64,000 nucleotides of DNA, from NCBI GenBank assembly GCA_016190665.1, contig JACPQD010000021.1, forward strand, positions 62,001 to 126,000. The letters run 5' to 3'. The notes under the pieces were generated by a model. The model had not been told where the DNA came from and made no database searches. It saw nothing but the letters and a program-made list of their open reading frames with translations. Origin of the DNA: Chloroflexota bacterium. Lineage in GTDB: Bacteria; Chloroflexota; Dehalococcoidia; JACPQD01. Positions 1-9,673 of the stretch are shown here, piece after piece. Every line of letters starts with the position of its first letter. Position 1 is the first letter of the stretch. The position numbers were made by a program, and so were the translations under genes.

Positions 1-768
1 CACGCCCCCTTGCTTCTAGTGAACGGGCCCATTGCCAGGGAGCTCAAAATAAACTCCGGGCGGTGTGCTCTCGGGCCGGGCCCTCAGTCCCACGCCAATA
101 TCACTATAGGCAGAGCATTGAGGCTTGTCCTGATGAATGTGGGCCATGCCTACCCGGGGAAGATGGACATGGATACCATAGGATCAAGCAGAAAGTTCAG
201 CCTGTGCATGGCCGAGAACGAGGAGAAGAGCGGCTGGGCGCCTCTTCATATGGAAAAGGGATTCCCCCGGGAAGCCAGCACCGTCACCGTTTTCGTCACC
301 AGGGACGAGATAGACGTCAACGACTTGGTGAACTGGACCCCCGAAGGCGTCCTGAATACTATCGCGGACTACACAGCAATCCCGGGCGGCGACTACGTAC
401 ACCAGCTTCATCCAGGCGACGAAGACCCGCTCCGTGCTCTCGTGGTGTTATGTCCTGAGCATGCTCAAATAGTGGCCAGAGCCGGATGGGCCAAGAGTGC
501 GGTGAAGGACTATCTTCATCAACACTCGCAAATTTCGGCCAAGAAGATTCTCAACAAAGCCAGGAGGAGGTCAGACAAGGTGCGGCCTCAGTGGCGATGG
601 CTTCTTGAGTTGTCGGAGGATGCCGCGGAGCGCGTTCTCCTCCCCGTACTCAAGAGCCCGGAGCATTACGACATCGTGGTGGTGGGTGGCCCAGCAGGCA
701 AGAGCCTGGTATTCCGTACCCTTGGGGCGGGTTCCACTGCGGCGATTAGGGACCGAAGCGCTATCTAG
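1..768 (+). CDS. UGSC-associated large domain, partial (5' end outside window)
   Basis: The frame is open from the first base and ends in TAG. Only the C-terminal 255 codons are visible. They carry motifs shared by every UGSC-linked large domain in this window: NGPIAREL, ANITIGRALRL, and AENE followed by W-x-PLH. It shares the stretch around DMDTIGS with the fusion gene at 61865-63514, so its missing 5' part may hold a tenth UGSC domain. Function of the large domain is unknown to me. Whether the upstream part is fused or split cannot be seen. Confidence 0.75.
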   Translation, partial: HAPLLLVNGPIARELKINSGRCALGPGPQSHANITIGRALRLVLMNVGHAYPGKMDMDTIGSSRKFSLCMAENEEKSGWAPLHMEKGFPREASTVTVFVTRDEIDVNDLVNWTPEGVLNTIADYTAIPGGDYVHQLHPGDEDPLRALVVLCPEHAQIVARAGWAKSAVKDYLHQHSQISAKKILNKARRRSDKVRPQWRWLLELSEDAAERVLLPVLKSPEHYDIVVVGGPAGKSLVFRTLGAGSTAAIRDRSAI

Positions 769-800
769 CTTCTTGAGCGGCGGTATCAGAGGAGAGATGC

Positions 801-1049
801 ATGGATGTACGAATTAAGATAGTAGTGGATAGCCTTGCCGGCGGCATCAGATCGGATGGCGGAGACCTAACACTGGTCAGCGTGTGCGATGGAATAGCAG
901 AGGTGAATTACGTGATCCATCCCCACGCTTGTGATGAATGCCTTATGTCCGCGGATGAGCTCGCCGTGCTTTTGAAAGCCGCCTTGGAGGCTCAAGATCT
1001 TGGCATCAAGGATGTCGCGATAACTCTTCTGGACGAAAGACGTATCTAG
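801..1049 (+). CDS. small NifU-like domain protein
   Basis: This 82-residue protein starts at an ATG 4 nt after GGAGAG. Its N-terminal third has IRSDGGDLTLV, which resembles the DGGD segment of the NifU C-terminal (iron-sulphur scaffold) domain. It is followed by a C-x-x-C (residues C44 and C47) in the region where NifU-like domains bind a cluster or metal. The length fits a single stand-alone domain. It lies 32 nt after a UGSC-associated gene and is probably co-transcribed with it. A role in cluster, sulphur or selenium handling is inference; the similarity is moderate and judged by eye. Confidence 0.5.
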   Translation: MDVRIKIVVDSLAGGIRSDGGDLTLVSVCDGIAEVNYVIHPHACDECLMSADELAVLLKAALEAQDLGIKDVAITLLDERRI

Positions 1050-1359
1050 GAGGAGGAATCATTGACTCTGCTGCTTTGGGGGCCTGATGTGGTTGGCAGA
1101 GAGGGCAGTGGTCGGTGCCTTCTCTGAACCGCTTCGCAAGCGTTGATGCGGGCCTGGTCATTTCAGGACTGGACACTCGGGGGCTGCAACCGGCAGTCCC
1201 GCAGGCAAACTTAACCGGCATGTTCCGCCTGGGGGGATGGCAGGAAGCGGGCTTGGTGAAACAAAGGGAGGAAACAAAGTTCTGAGAGCATAGGAAGCCC
1301 GCCCTATTGCAAAGTACTACTTTGAGAATACCGCCAGCAGACTTCGAGAGGTGCAATAG
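1050..1359 (+). other. 310-base gap with no supported gene
   Basis: A GGAGGAGG just after the preceding stop is followed only by an open frame of about 20 codons. No long frame on either strand matches a family I recognise. The last bases (GAGAGGTG) supply the ribosome binding site of the dehydrogenase at 1360. I see no clear promoter, terminator or RNA gene. Confidence 0.5.
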
Positions 1360-2436
1360 ATGTCAAAGGTCAATGTCCTCGTCATTTCAAAGCAAGCCAT
1401 GCCTGAGGATTTCCTCCAGGAGATCGAGGCCGTGGACCCGAAGATCAAGGCGCGGGATGCGACCATGCTTCACGTGGAAGAGTGGCGCCGTAAAGGCGTC
1501 TCCTCTGCGTGGGTGTCTCGTCTGGAGCAGGAGGCGCAACGGGACCTCGCGCGCGGCGTACCGCCGCCCAAAGAAGGGGAAACGCTGGACTCAGCTCTCC
1601 AGGAGGCTGAGGTTATCTTCGTGTCTAACCTGTGTCCTCCCGACCTGGCCGTCCGCTCGCCGCGGCTCAAATGGGTCCACCTGGGCGGAACGGGCCTCGA
1701 CAGGTATCTCGGCTTGGATATCTTCGACGGCAGAGTAACCGTAACCAATAGCAAAGGGGTCCCGGCGATCGCCATCGCCGAGCAGATCATAGGCTACATG
1801 TTCATGCTCACCAAGAACGCCTTCCGGCTTTACGAGTGCAAGCGGGACAGGAGATGGGAGCGCTTCCCCAACGTCGAGCTGGCGGACAAGACAGCATGCG
1901 TCGTTGGCATGGGGGCCATCGGCACCCAGGTGGCCAAACTGGCAAAGGGCCTCGGTATGCGGGTAGTAGCGACAAGGCGCTCAGCCACCGAGCGGCAGTA
2001 CAACGTCGGGCCCGTGGATGAGGTATATCCTCGCAGCCAGCTACTCGAGATGTTGGCCCAGAGCGATTTCGTTATCCTGTCTGTTCCCCTCACGGAGGAG
2101 ACTCGGAAGCTCATCGGGGAGCGGGAGCTGAGGGCTATGAAGCCCACGGCCTATATTATGAACACGGGGCGGGGCCCGGTCATCGACGAAGCAGCTCTGA
2201 TTCGAGCGCTCCGCGAGGGCCGGATCGCCGGCGCGGGCTTGGATGTGTTCGAACAGGAACCGCTGCCTCCCGAGGCCGAAATCTGGCAGGCGCCCAACGT
2301 CGTGCTCAGTTCCCATATGGCTGGGCTTTCGGACGGAAGGGGCCGGCGCGTGTCCAGACTCTTCTGTGAGAACCTGAAGCGCTACGTCTTGGGACAGCCG
2401 CTGCTCAACGTCGTAACCAGAGACAAAGGGTATTAA
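1360..2436 (+). CDS. D-2-hydroxyacid dehydrogenase, phosphoglycerate dehydrogenase-like
   Basis: The 358-residue protein belongs to the NAD-dependent D-isomer 2-hydroxyacid dehydrogenases, cytosolic enzymes that interconvert 2-hydroxy and 2-oxo acids. The nucleotide-binding motif GMGAIG is at residues 183-188. The catalytic triad is recognisable as Arg271 (NTGRG), Glu300 (EQEP) and His319 (SSHMAG). Length is normal. The start follows GAGAGGTG. The true substrate cannot be told from sequence. Its C-terminal 70 residues are closely repeated in the chimeric ORF at 14894-15277, so a second copy once existed near there. Confidence 0.88.
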   Translation: MSKVNVLVISKQAMPEDFLQEIEAVDPKIKARDATMLHVEEWRRKGVSSAWVSRLEQEAQRDLARGVPPPKEGETLDSALQEAEVIFVSNLCPPDLAVRSPRLKWVHLGGTGLDRYLGLDIFDGRVTVTNSKGVPAIAIAEQIIGYMFMLTKNAFRLYECKRDRRWERFPNVELADKTACVVGMGAIGTQVAKLAKGLGMRVVATRRSATERQYNVGPVDEVYPRSQLLEMLAQSDFVILSVPLTEETRKLIGERELRAMKPTAYIMNTGRGPVIDEAALIRALREGRIAGAGLDVFEQEPLPPEAEIWQAPNVVLSSHMAGLSDGRGRRVSRLFCENLKRYVLGQPLLNVVTRDKGY

Positions 2437-2528
2437 AGTACTGTCGCCGGGACTTAACGATCCATTGGGGCTGAGCCACGGATCCGCCCAGGCGGACGGA
2501 TGAACACGGATCGGTCGGAAGCACTGAT

Positions 2529-2556
2529 AGCTGAAAGCTGACCGCTGAAAGCTCGC
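2529..2556 (+). repeat. heptanucleotide tandem repeat (AGCTGAN-type, about 4 units)
   Basis: Four consecutive 7-nt units read AGCTGAA, AGCTGAC, CGCTGAA and AGCTCGC. The tract sits in the 136-nt gap just before the ribosome binding site of the first complete UGSC gene. A second period-7 tract with a different unit is at 23377-23404. Confidence 0.6.
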
Positions 2557-2572
2557 CTGGAGGAGAATGCAA

Positions 2573-4261
2573 ATGGGGGAGCCGGTTTACGAGGTCGTAT
2601 GGCCGCTTGGCAGATCGGCCTACGATACTTTGCCTCTCGCTCCCCGTGGCCCTGATCTACGGGGAAAGACAGTCTGCGAGTTATGGGATCGTATCTTCAG
2701 GGGCGAGAAGATTTTCCCCCTGCTCAGGGAGTCACTCTCGAAGCAGTTCCCCGGCATCAAGTTCGTTGACTATACATCCTTCGGCAACACAACCGGGCCG
2801 AAGCAGAGGGAGGTGATCGCGACTCTCCCCGATCTGCTTCGCAGGCACAACTGCGATGCGGTCATATCCGGGGTCGGTGGCTGAGGGAGCTGCACGCCCG
2901 CAGTTATGCGGGCAAGCGCCGCCACGGAACGGACCGGTATCCCCAGCGTGTCGCTCGTCGCCTCAGGCTTTGTGCAACAGGCCCATGCTATAGCGAAGGC
3001 GCTGGGCGCCGAGAACCTCCCGGTTGCTGAATACCCGGGCGTCCCCATGATAGACAGCAATGAGGAGTTGCGAAACAAGGTTGAGCGGGCCCTCGTCAAT
3101 CACGTAATCAAGGGAGTAACCGCCTCAGTCACTGACTCGACCAAGCCTGTCGAGCCGGGGCCGCGAGACGTCATATTCAAGGGGGCTCTGGACGAAGTCC
3201 AGGAGCACTTCCATAAGAACCTGTGGACCGATGGTCTTCCCATAATTCCGCCGACCCTCAACAGGCTAGAGGAGTTTCTCAGATTCACTGACAGGTCGCC
3301 CGACGAGGTGATTGGCGTGCTGCTGCCGGAGAACCGTGAGGCCACTGCCTGGAATGTCGCCGTCAACGGCGTGATGGCCGGCTGCCGTCCAGAATACATG
3401 CCGGTGTTGGTGGCTATAGTGGAGGCGATAGCCGAGCCTGATTTCCGTATAGAGGACGCCGGGAGCACGCCAGGCTGGGAGCCACTCGTCATCGTGAATG
3501 GGTCGATTGTCAAAGAGCTTGACTTCAATTATGGCTCAGGCGTCATGCGTGTCGGGAGGCGGGCCAATACGAGCATCGGCCGGTTCTTGCGACTCTACAT
3601 GCGGAACGTGCCAGGGCTGCGCATACCTCCTGGGGCAACGGACAAGGGCAGTATTGCGCAAACCTTCAATGTAGTACTGGCGGAAGACGAGGATGCGGTG
3701 GCGGAGCTTGGATGGGACCCCTTCAGCGTAGACCGCGGGTTCAAGCCCGGTGAGAACGTTGTTACTGTCCAGAGCGTAGTGAGCACGAGCCCGCCCTGTT
3801 ATAGCGGCGGACATACGCCGGTTGAACACCTCCAGACGATTGTGGAAGTAATCGGACGTACCATGGCGTACAAGACACCTTCAGCCATACACCAGGGCAG
3901 GCTCTATCCGCTCTTCGTAGTCAGTCCGAGCGTTGCCGGTGTCCTCGCCAGAGGCGGCTGGACCAAGAACAGGATACGGGAGTACTTGTTTGAAAACATT
4001 AGAGCGCCGGCGAGCTTGATAGAGCGAGTAGCCTGGGGACAGGGGGAGACTGACTTCCACCTCCCGAAAGAGTACTGCCAGTCGATGGATCCAGACCGGT
4101 TGATCCCGGTGCTGTTCAAGCCTGAATGGATAGGGATTGTCGTTAGCGGTGATCCGGGCAGAAACCAGAGCAAGGGCTACGTGCAGAACCATAAGCAGGG
4201 GCCGCCGGTAAGCAAGAAGATAGCGCAGCCAGTGTTCTTGGGGCAGTCGATTGGTCGGTAG
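2573..4261 (+). CDS. UGSC-family selenoprotein fused to a large unknown domain (TGA at 2882-2884 read as Sec)
   Basis: One frame runs through a TGA at 2882-2884 to TAG at 4261, giving 562 residues with Sec at 104 and Cys at 107 (U-G-S-C). The frame is conserved on both sides of the TGA: CDAVISG before it and TPAVMRAS after it recur in paralogues. Residues 1 to about 200 form the UGSC domain. Residues from about 205 on form a large domain with WTDGLPIIPPT, then AGC-x-PEYMP (Cys271), VNG and SIGRFLRLY. I chose the ATG at 2573, not 2567, because GGAGGAG lies 7 nt before 2573 and only 1 nt before 2567, and MGEPVYEVVWPLG matches the 7829 paralogue. UxxC suggests redox chemistry; substrate unknown. 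An SBP follows 39 nt downstream. Confidence 0.88.
2896..2913 (+). promoter_or_regulatory. putative bacterial SECIS hairpin
   Basis: Starting 11 nt after the in-frame TGA, arms GCCCGC and GCGGGC pair perfectly (6 bp) around the loop AGUUAU. Position and size fit a bacterial SECIS element, which lies inside the coding sequence just after UGA. Confidence 0.6.
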
Positions 4262-4300
4262 CGTGTCGTTCGTATTGTCGCGGTGGCAGGAGGTTATGAG

Positions 4301-6016
4301 ATGCACACCGGGAAGCTTATAGCGAGTTCCCTGGCAGTTCTGGGACTGTTAGTGGCAAGCTGCGCCCCCGCGACCGCGCCAGCAGCGACGCCCAAGCCAG
4401 CGGCTCCGGCTGCAGCTACGGCGACACCGGCAGCGACGCCAGAGAAGCCAACCGCGCCGGCCGCCAAGCCTGCCGCCCTGTCCCCAACCGCAAAGCCAGC
4501 GTCAGAGCAACCAGGGTACGGCGGCATAATGACGGTGGGCGCTGGTGGAGACCCACCCAGTCTCGATCCTCACCAGGAGACAACCAGTTACACCCTGAGC
4601 GTGGTAGGCCCCTCTTATAATAGCCTCGCCCAACACGACCCGAATGCCTGGCCGGAGGCGAAGATCGTATCGGACCTGGCGCAGAAATGGGACGTCTCTG
4701 CCGATGGCGTCACTTACACCTTCCATTTCCCCGAGGGGATACGCTGGCACGATGGTGCACCGTTCACGTCGGCGGATGCAAGGTTCAGCATCCAGAGAAT
4801 GGCGGCGCCGCCCAGGGGCACGCGCAGCCCGCGTTCAGACCTTTTCGAGGTAGTGGACCAGGTGGAAACCCCCGACCCGCGGACGCTGACGTTGCGGCTC
4901 AAGAGCCGCTCCGCCTCTTTCGTGCCCATCCTGGCCATGGGCTGGAACGTCATCCTGCCCCAGCATGTCGTTCAACAGAAGGGAGACATGAAGAAGGATG
5001 TCGTGGGCACCGGACCTTTCAAGTTCAAAGCGTACTCTCCAGGCGTCAGTTATGAGGTGGTGAAGAACGAAGGCTACTTCCGCAGGGGGCGTCCTTACCT
5101 GGACGGGATCAAATGGTACACGATTCGGGACGGCGCCACCCGGTTCTCCGCCCTGAGGACGGGCCGCATCGCTCTGATAGAGCCGACCCCGGGCATTAGC
5201 GCTTCTCAAGCCAACCTGCTGGAGAAGTCCGTCCCGGAGGTCCAGGTCCAGCGAACGCCCTACTATGCCATGCTTGCTGTCCTGCTTAACGTCAGGATGA
5301 AGCCCTGGAATGACGTCAGAGTGCGCCAGGCAATGAATCTCGCTCTGGACCGCCAGTCGTTGATCGACGTTGCCCTGGAAGGTAGAGGAGTAATAGGCGG
5401 TCTCCTCTTCCCTGGGGGCCTGTGGGACCGCCCACGTGAAGAGCTCCTACAGAAGCCCGGCTACCGGAGGCCCACCGAATCGGACATCGCCCGGGCGAAG
5501 GGAATGCTGGGCGAGGCGGGTTTTCCTACGGGCCTCTCATCGCCTCTCCTGGCCAGGATGGATCTTGTTGAAAGCCATCGCTCCGCTGAGCTGGTCAAGA
5601 GGGAGATGGCCAAGCTGGGCATCGACCTGAGTATAGAGTTAAAAGAGAGCGCCGGATTCTACGATGCCCTGGACAGACACTCTTTCAGCGCCGCCGTGAT
5701 GACTATTGGGGTCCATGTGGATGACCCGGACGTGGTCTTCCCGGTAATCTTCGCCACCAACGCGTCGAGGAACTACATGGGCTACAGTGATCCTAAGGTC
5801 GATGAACTGATTGCAAGACAGTCCACTATCCTGGACAAGGCAGAGCGCACCAGAGTGGTGCGGCAGGCGGAGGACATTATTATCGGGGCGGTCCCGGCCA
5901 TCGTCCCTTGCTGGCTCGTTCGGGTCGCCGCCAACTCGCGCAACCTGAGGGACTACAAGATGGCTCCGGGCGGGGGCGTCAACAAGATGATGCAAGACGT
6001 CTGGTTGGCCAAGTAG
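4301..6016 (+). CDS. family-5 (peptide/nickel type) ABC solute-binding lipoprotein
   Basis: The protein has 571 residues. A signal peptide ends in the lipobox LLVAS-C21, followed by an Ala/Pro/Thr linker to about residue 75 and then the SBP family-5 fold starting QPGYGG. Family landmarks are IRWHDGAPFTSADA, VGTGPFKFKAYSPG, NDVRVRQAMNLALDRQ and the end MQDVWLAK. It would be membrane-anchored outside the cell and deliver an oligopeptide-sized or other small organic ligand to a permease. ATG 4301 is preceded by GGAGG at 7 nt. It lies 39 nt after a UGSC gene and is most like the SBP at 56333-58063 (both have DPPSLDPH and ETTSY). Confidence 0.93.
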   Translation: MHTGKLIASSLAVLGLLVASCAPATAPAATPKPAAPAAATATPAATPEKPTAPAAKPAALSPTAKPASEQPGYGGIMTVGAGGDPPSLDPHQETTSYTLSVVGPSYNSLAQHDPNAWPEAKIVSDLAQKWDVSADGVTYTFHFPEGIRWHDGAPFTSADARFSIQRMAAPPRGTRSPRSDLFEVVDQVETPDPRTLTLRLKSRSASFVPILAMGWNVILPQHVVQQKGDMKKDVVGTGPFKFKAYSPGVSYEVVKNEGYFRRGRPYLDGIKWYTIRDGATRFSALRTGRIALIEPTPGISASQANLLEKSVPEVQVQRTPYYAMLAVLLNVRMKPWNDVRVRQAMNLALDRQSLIDVALEGRGVIGGLLFPGGLWDRPREELLQKPGYRRPTESDIARAKGMLGEAGFPTGLSSPLLARMDLVESHRSAELVKREMAKLGIDLSIELKESAGFYDALDRHSFSAAVMTIGVHVDDPDVVFPVIFATNASRNYMGYSDPKVDELIARQSTILDKAERTRVVRQAEDIIIGAVPAIVPCWLVRVAANSRNLRDYKMAPGGGVNKMMQDVWLAK

Positions 6017-6072
6017 TCCGTTGTCCGGAAAGGGCAGTCGGGGGGAGTGGCAGTAGATAAGGAGGTCCAAGA

Positions 6073-7769
6073 ATGCGGGCGAAAGATTTCTCCCTGTTAG
6101 CAGGTTGTCTGACGGTTGCAGGGCTGTTGCTGGCAAGCTGCGCCCCTGCCGCAGCCCCATCGCCAACATCCAAACCAGCGCCAGCCGCACCCAAACGGAA
6201 GCTCAAGCCGCGAAGGCGGTGACGCCTTCGGGGATGCCCTCTCCAACTCCGAAACCAGCCGCGGACCAGCCAGGGTACGGCGGCATAGTCACCAAGTCCA
6301 CCAATCGAGACGCCGCGAGCTTTGACGTGCAGCGAGAGCAGGGGCAGGATGCTTCCGCAACATTGTTTAATGTTTACCAGGGGCTGGTGCGGGTCCACAC
6401 TACTGAGCATAAGAAGATCGTGCCCGAGCTGGCGGAGAAGTGGGAGTTGAGCGCCGACGGCAGAGTCTACACTTTCAAGTTCTATGGCGGGGTCAAATGG
6501 CACGATGGCAAGCCCCTCACCATGGAGGACGTCAAGTACAGCCTGGAGAGGATGCACAACCCAAAGGCGTTTAACACCGTCTCGCCGCGCGGGCAGGGCC
6601 TGCTTGCAGCGATGGAGAGCGCGGAAGTGGTCAACGAGGATACGATCAGGATCACGACGAAGTACCCCAGCGCCTCCTTTTTGGGCAGCCTGGCCTCGGG
6701 CTGGGTAGCCATCGAGCCAAAACACATCCTCGTGGCCAAAGGGGATATGAGAAGGGACCTGATAGGCACGGGCCCCTTCAAACTGAAGAGGTTCAATCCC
6801 GACATCAGCCTGGAGCTTGAGAAGAACCCTAACTACCATGTTAAGGGTCTGCCCTATCTCGACGGCATCCAGTTCTTTACCATTAAGGATGCCGCCACTC
6901 GCTTCAGCGCTTTTCGCACGGGGAAGGTGTTGATGACCTTCGACGGTTCAGCCGGCCTCACGCCGCCAGAGGCGGATATCGTCAGGCGAGAGATGTCAGA
7001 CAGGGCCGTGGTCTACGAACACGATTCGCAAGGCCGCATCAATGTCACTTTCAACATGAACCGCAAGCCCTGGAACGACGTAAGAGTGAGGAAGGCTGTG
7101 GACCTGGCCCTCGACCGCCAGGCCGCGATTAGGATCAATGGCAATAGGGGAGTTATCGGTTCCATCTATGTGGGACCGTGGGGCATGAAGTCTGATGAGC
7201 TGGCGAAACTGCCGGGCTATCGGCAGCCCAAGGACGCTGACCTGGCTGAGGCCAGGAAGCTGCTGGCCGAGGCAGGCTACCCCAACGGCTTCAAGACCAC
7301 GCTCGTCTACCGCACGGGGGGAGCAACCGAGCAGCAAGGTGTCATCAGAAAAGATCAACTGGCGAGAATCGGCATCGATGTCGAACTGATGCCGATGGAG
7401 TATGCCGCCGTACTGGAACGCGCGCAGCGGCGCAACTTTGACCTGCTGGCTATCAACTGGACGGACAACATGGATGATCCCGATGAGGCTCTTTACACCT
7501 ACTACTACACCGGGGGCGGACGCAATTACGGTGATTTCAGCGACAAGGAGATAGATGCGCTCATCGACAAGCAGGCACGCACGGTAGACGCCGAGGCCCG
7601 GAAGGTTATCCTGGCAGAGGTCCAGCGCAGGATCATGGCCCAGGCGCCCATGCCTATCAGCTTCTGGGACGTCTGGCAGACTGGCGTCTGGCGGCAAGTC
7701 AAGGGGTACAATCCCGGCCCCGGCATCCATCCCTGGGGCAAGCTGGAGGGCGTCTGGTTGGCAAAATAG
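6073..7769 (+). pseudogene. family-5 solute-binding lipoprotein with a frameshift in the N-terminal linker
   Basis: ATG 6073, after AAGGAGGTCC, opens a good lipoprotein signal peptide ending LLLAS-C23. That frame stops at TGA 6220-6222 after 49 codons. The SBP body continues in another frame through EAQAAKAVTPSG and QPGYGG to QVKGY and VWLAK at 7769. The frames are reconciled by one missing base (or two extra) near 6190-6200, at a CCCAAAC tract in the Pro/Ala linker. Without repair the body loses its signal peptide. It is a close paralogue of the intact SBP at 9674. A sequencing or assembly error is equally possible. Confidence 0.75.
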
Positions 7770-7828
7770 CGGGCCTCTGTGCAGGTGCTGCATGTGGCTT
7801 TCCTGGACTGGAGAGAAGGAGGATACGG

Positions 7829-9556
7829 ATGGGTGAGCCGGTATATGAGGTGGTGTGGCCGCTTGGCAGATTAGTCTACGAAACATTGCCTCTCGCCCAT
7901 CGCTGTCCGGACCTGGCGGGGAAGACGGTCTGTGAGCTGTGGGACTGGCTCTTTCGCGGCGGTGAGATTTTCCCGGCCATCCGGGAGGTCCTTTCAAGCC
8001 GATACCCTGATATCAAGTTTGTCGAACACACAGTGTTTGGCGACACGCGTGGAGCGAGGGAAAGAGAGGTCGTGGCGGCGCTGCCCGATCTCCTCCACAA
8101 GCACGGATGTGATGCGGTCATCTCCGGCATAGGGGCGTGAGGGGGTTGCACGCCCGCGGTGGTGCGGGCAAGCGCCGTGGCAGAAAAGGCCGGAGTGACC
8201 AGCGTCTCGATTGTAGCTTCCGGATTCATGCGGCAGGGAGGCGCGGTGGCGAAAGCCCTCGGAGTGGAGAACCTGGCCCTGGCCGAGTACCCTGGCCTTC
8301 CGATGATCGATAGCAAAGAAGAGCTGCGCCGGAAGGTGGAAGACGTCCTGGTAGGCAATGTCGTTAGGGGCCTGACCATGCCTGCCCGGGACGCTGTGAA
8401 GCCTGTTGAGCCCGGGCCGAAAGATACTGTGTTCAGGGGAACCCTGGAGGAAGTCCAGGAGTTCTTTTATGACAACCTGTGGACCGATGGCCTTCCCATA
8501 ATGCCGCCGACCCTCGACAGGGTCGCGGAGTTCCTCAGATTCACCGGCAGGTCTCCCGACGAGGTGATTGGCGTGCTGCTGCCGGAGAACCGTGAGGCGA
8601 CGGTCTGGAATGTCGCCGTCAACGGAGTAATGGCTGGCTGCCGCCCTCAGTACATGCCAGTGCTGGTGGCCATAGTAGAGGCAATAGCCGAGCCTGAGTT
8701 CCGCATAGAGGACGCCGGGAGCACGCCGGGCTGGGAGCCGCTCGTCATCGTGAACGGGCCCATAGTCAAGGAGCTGGATTTCAACTACGGCTCAGGCGCG
8801 ATGCGCGTGGGGAGGCAGGCAAACACGAGCATCGGGCGATTCCTGCGACTCTACATGCGGAACGTGCCGGGGCTGCGCATACCTCCCGGCGCGACGGACA
8901 AGGGCACTTTTGCGCAGAGTTTCAATGTGGTGCTCGCAGAAAACGAGGATGCGATCGCCGAGCTTGGCTGGCAGACCTTCGGCGTCGATCGGGGGTTCAA
9001 AGCTGGCGAAAATGTTGTAACAGTGCAGAGCGTCATAAGTATAAGTCCGCCTGCTTACACCGGTGGAGAAAAGCCCATCGACCATCTGGCAACGCTGGCG
9101 GAATTGATCGGACACCGTTCAATGGCGTACAAGACCGGCTCGGCGGCCCATTTCGGCAGGTTCCACCCTCTCTTCGTGCTCAGTCCGAGTGTGGCCGGTG
9201 TCCTGGCCAGGGGAGGCTGGACTAAAGATGACATACGGCGCTACCTTTACGAAACCGTTAGAGAGCCAGCAACCATCCTTGAGACGATACAACGCGGCCT
9301 GACCAGCCACAGGTTCTGCGCCGCTGTGGAGCAAGGCATTCTCTCGAAGGATTTCTGCCTGTCAACCGATCCGAACAGGCTGGTGCCCGTCTTCTTGAGG
9401 CCGGACTGGATAGGCGTCGTTGTAAGCGGCGACCCCGGGAGAAACCAGTGTAAAGGGTATGTGCAAAACCACAAGCAGGGTGTGCCGGTGAGCAAGAGGG
9501 TAGAGCCGCGAAGTCGCGGGAGACTGGCAGGGCAATGCCAGGCGTCCAGTCGTTAA
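7829..9556 (+). CDS. UGSC-family selenoprotein fused to a large unknown domain (TGA at 8138-8140 read as Sec)
   Basis: This 575-residue frame has Sec104 and Cys107 in the variant U-G-G-C. AAGGAGG lies 9 nt upstream of ATG 7829. The UGSC part keeps EPVYEVVWPLGR near the start, CDAVISGIGA before Sec and TPAVVRAS after it. The large domain has WTDGLPIMPPT, AGC271-RPQYMPVL, DFNYGSGAMRVGR and SGDPGRNQ near the end. It is a close paralogue of the genes at 2573, 19017 and 25282. It lies between two SBP genes (59 nt after one, 117 nt before the next). Confidence 0.88.
8152..8169 (+). promoter_or_regulatory. putative bacterial SECIS hairpin
   Basis: Arms GCCCGC and GCGGGC form 6 perfect base pairs around the loop GGUGGU, starting 11 nt after the in-frame TGA. 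The loop keeps the G-G-U that characterises the best-known bacterial SECIS. Confidence 0.6.
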
Positions 9557-9673
9557 GCAAACGTGAGCAGCTTGCCAAGGAGGAGGCAATGAGGGTGGTG
9601 TTCTTGACCTTAAGAGCAACTGTGGGCCGCTTGGTCTTCAAGCGTCGTTAGTCGAATTCGTGAGGAGGACACA

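Noticed and set aside
1072..1110. Possible SBP tail (LMWLAE-like reading) after the NifU-like gene
   Set aside because: Only five or six residues resemble an SBP end, in a frame without supporting upstream similarity. Too short to call.
2882..3000. Ordinary pairs of short overlapping genes at each TGA (stop, then new start)
   Set aside because: The frame and motifs continue without interruption across the TGA in all nine cases. No ribosome binding site precedes the downstream ATG or GTG codons, and the pieces after 17435 and 61426 have no nearby start at all.
4340..4500. Low-complexity Ala/Pro/Thr tracts as DNA repeats or recombination sites
   Set aside because: They are the linkers after the lipidated Cys of each SBP; codon composition explains the repetitive DNA.
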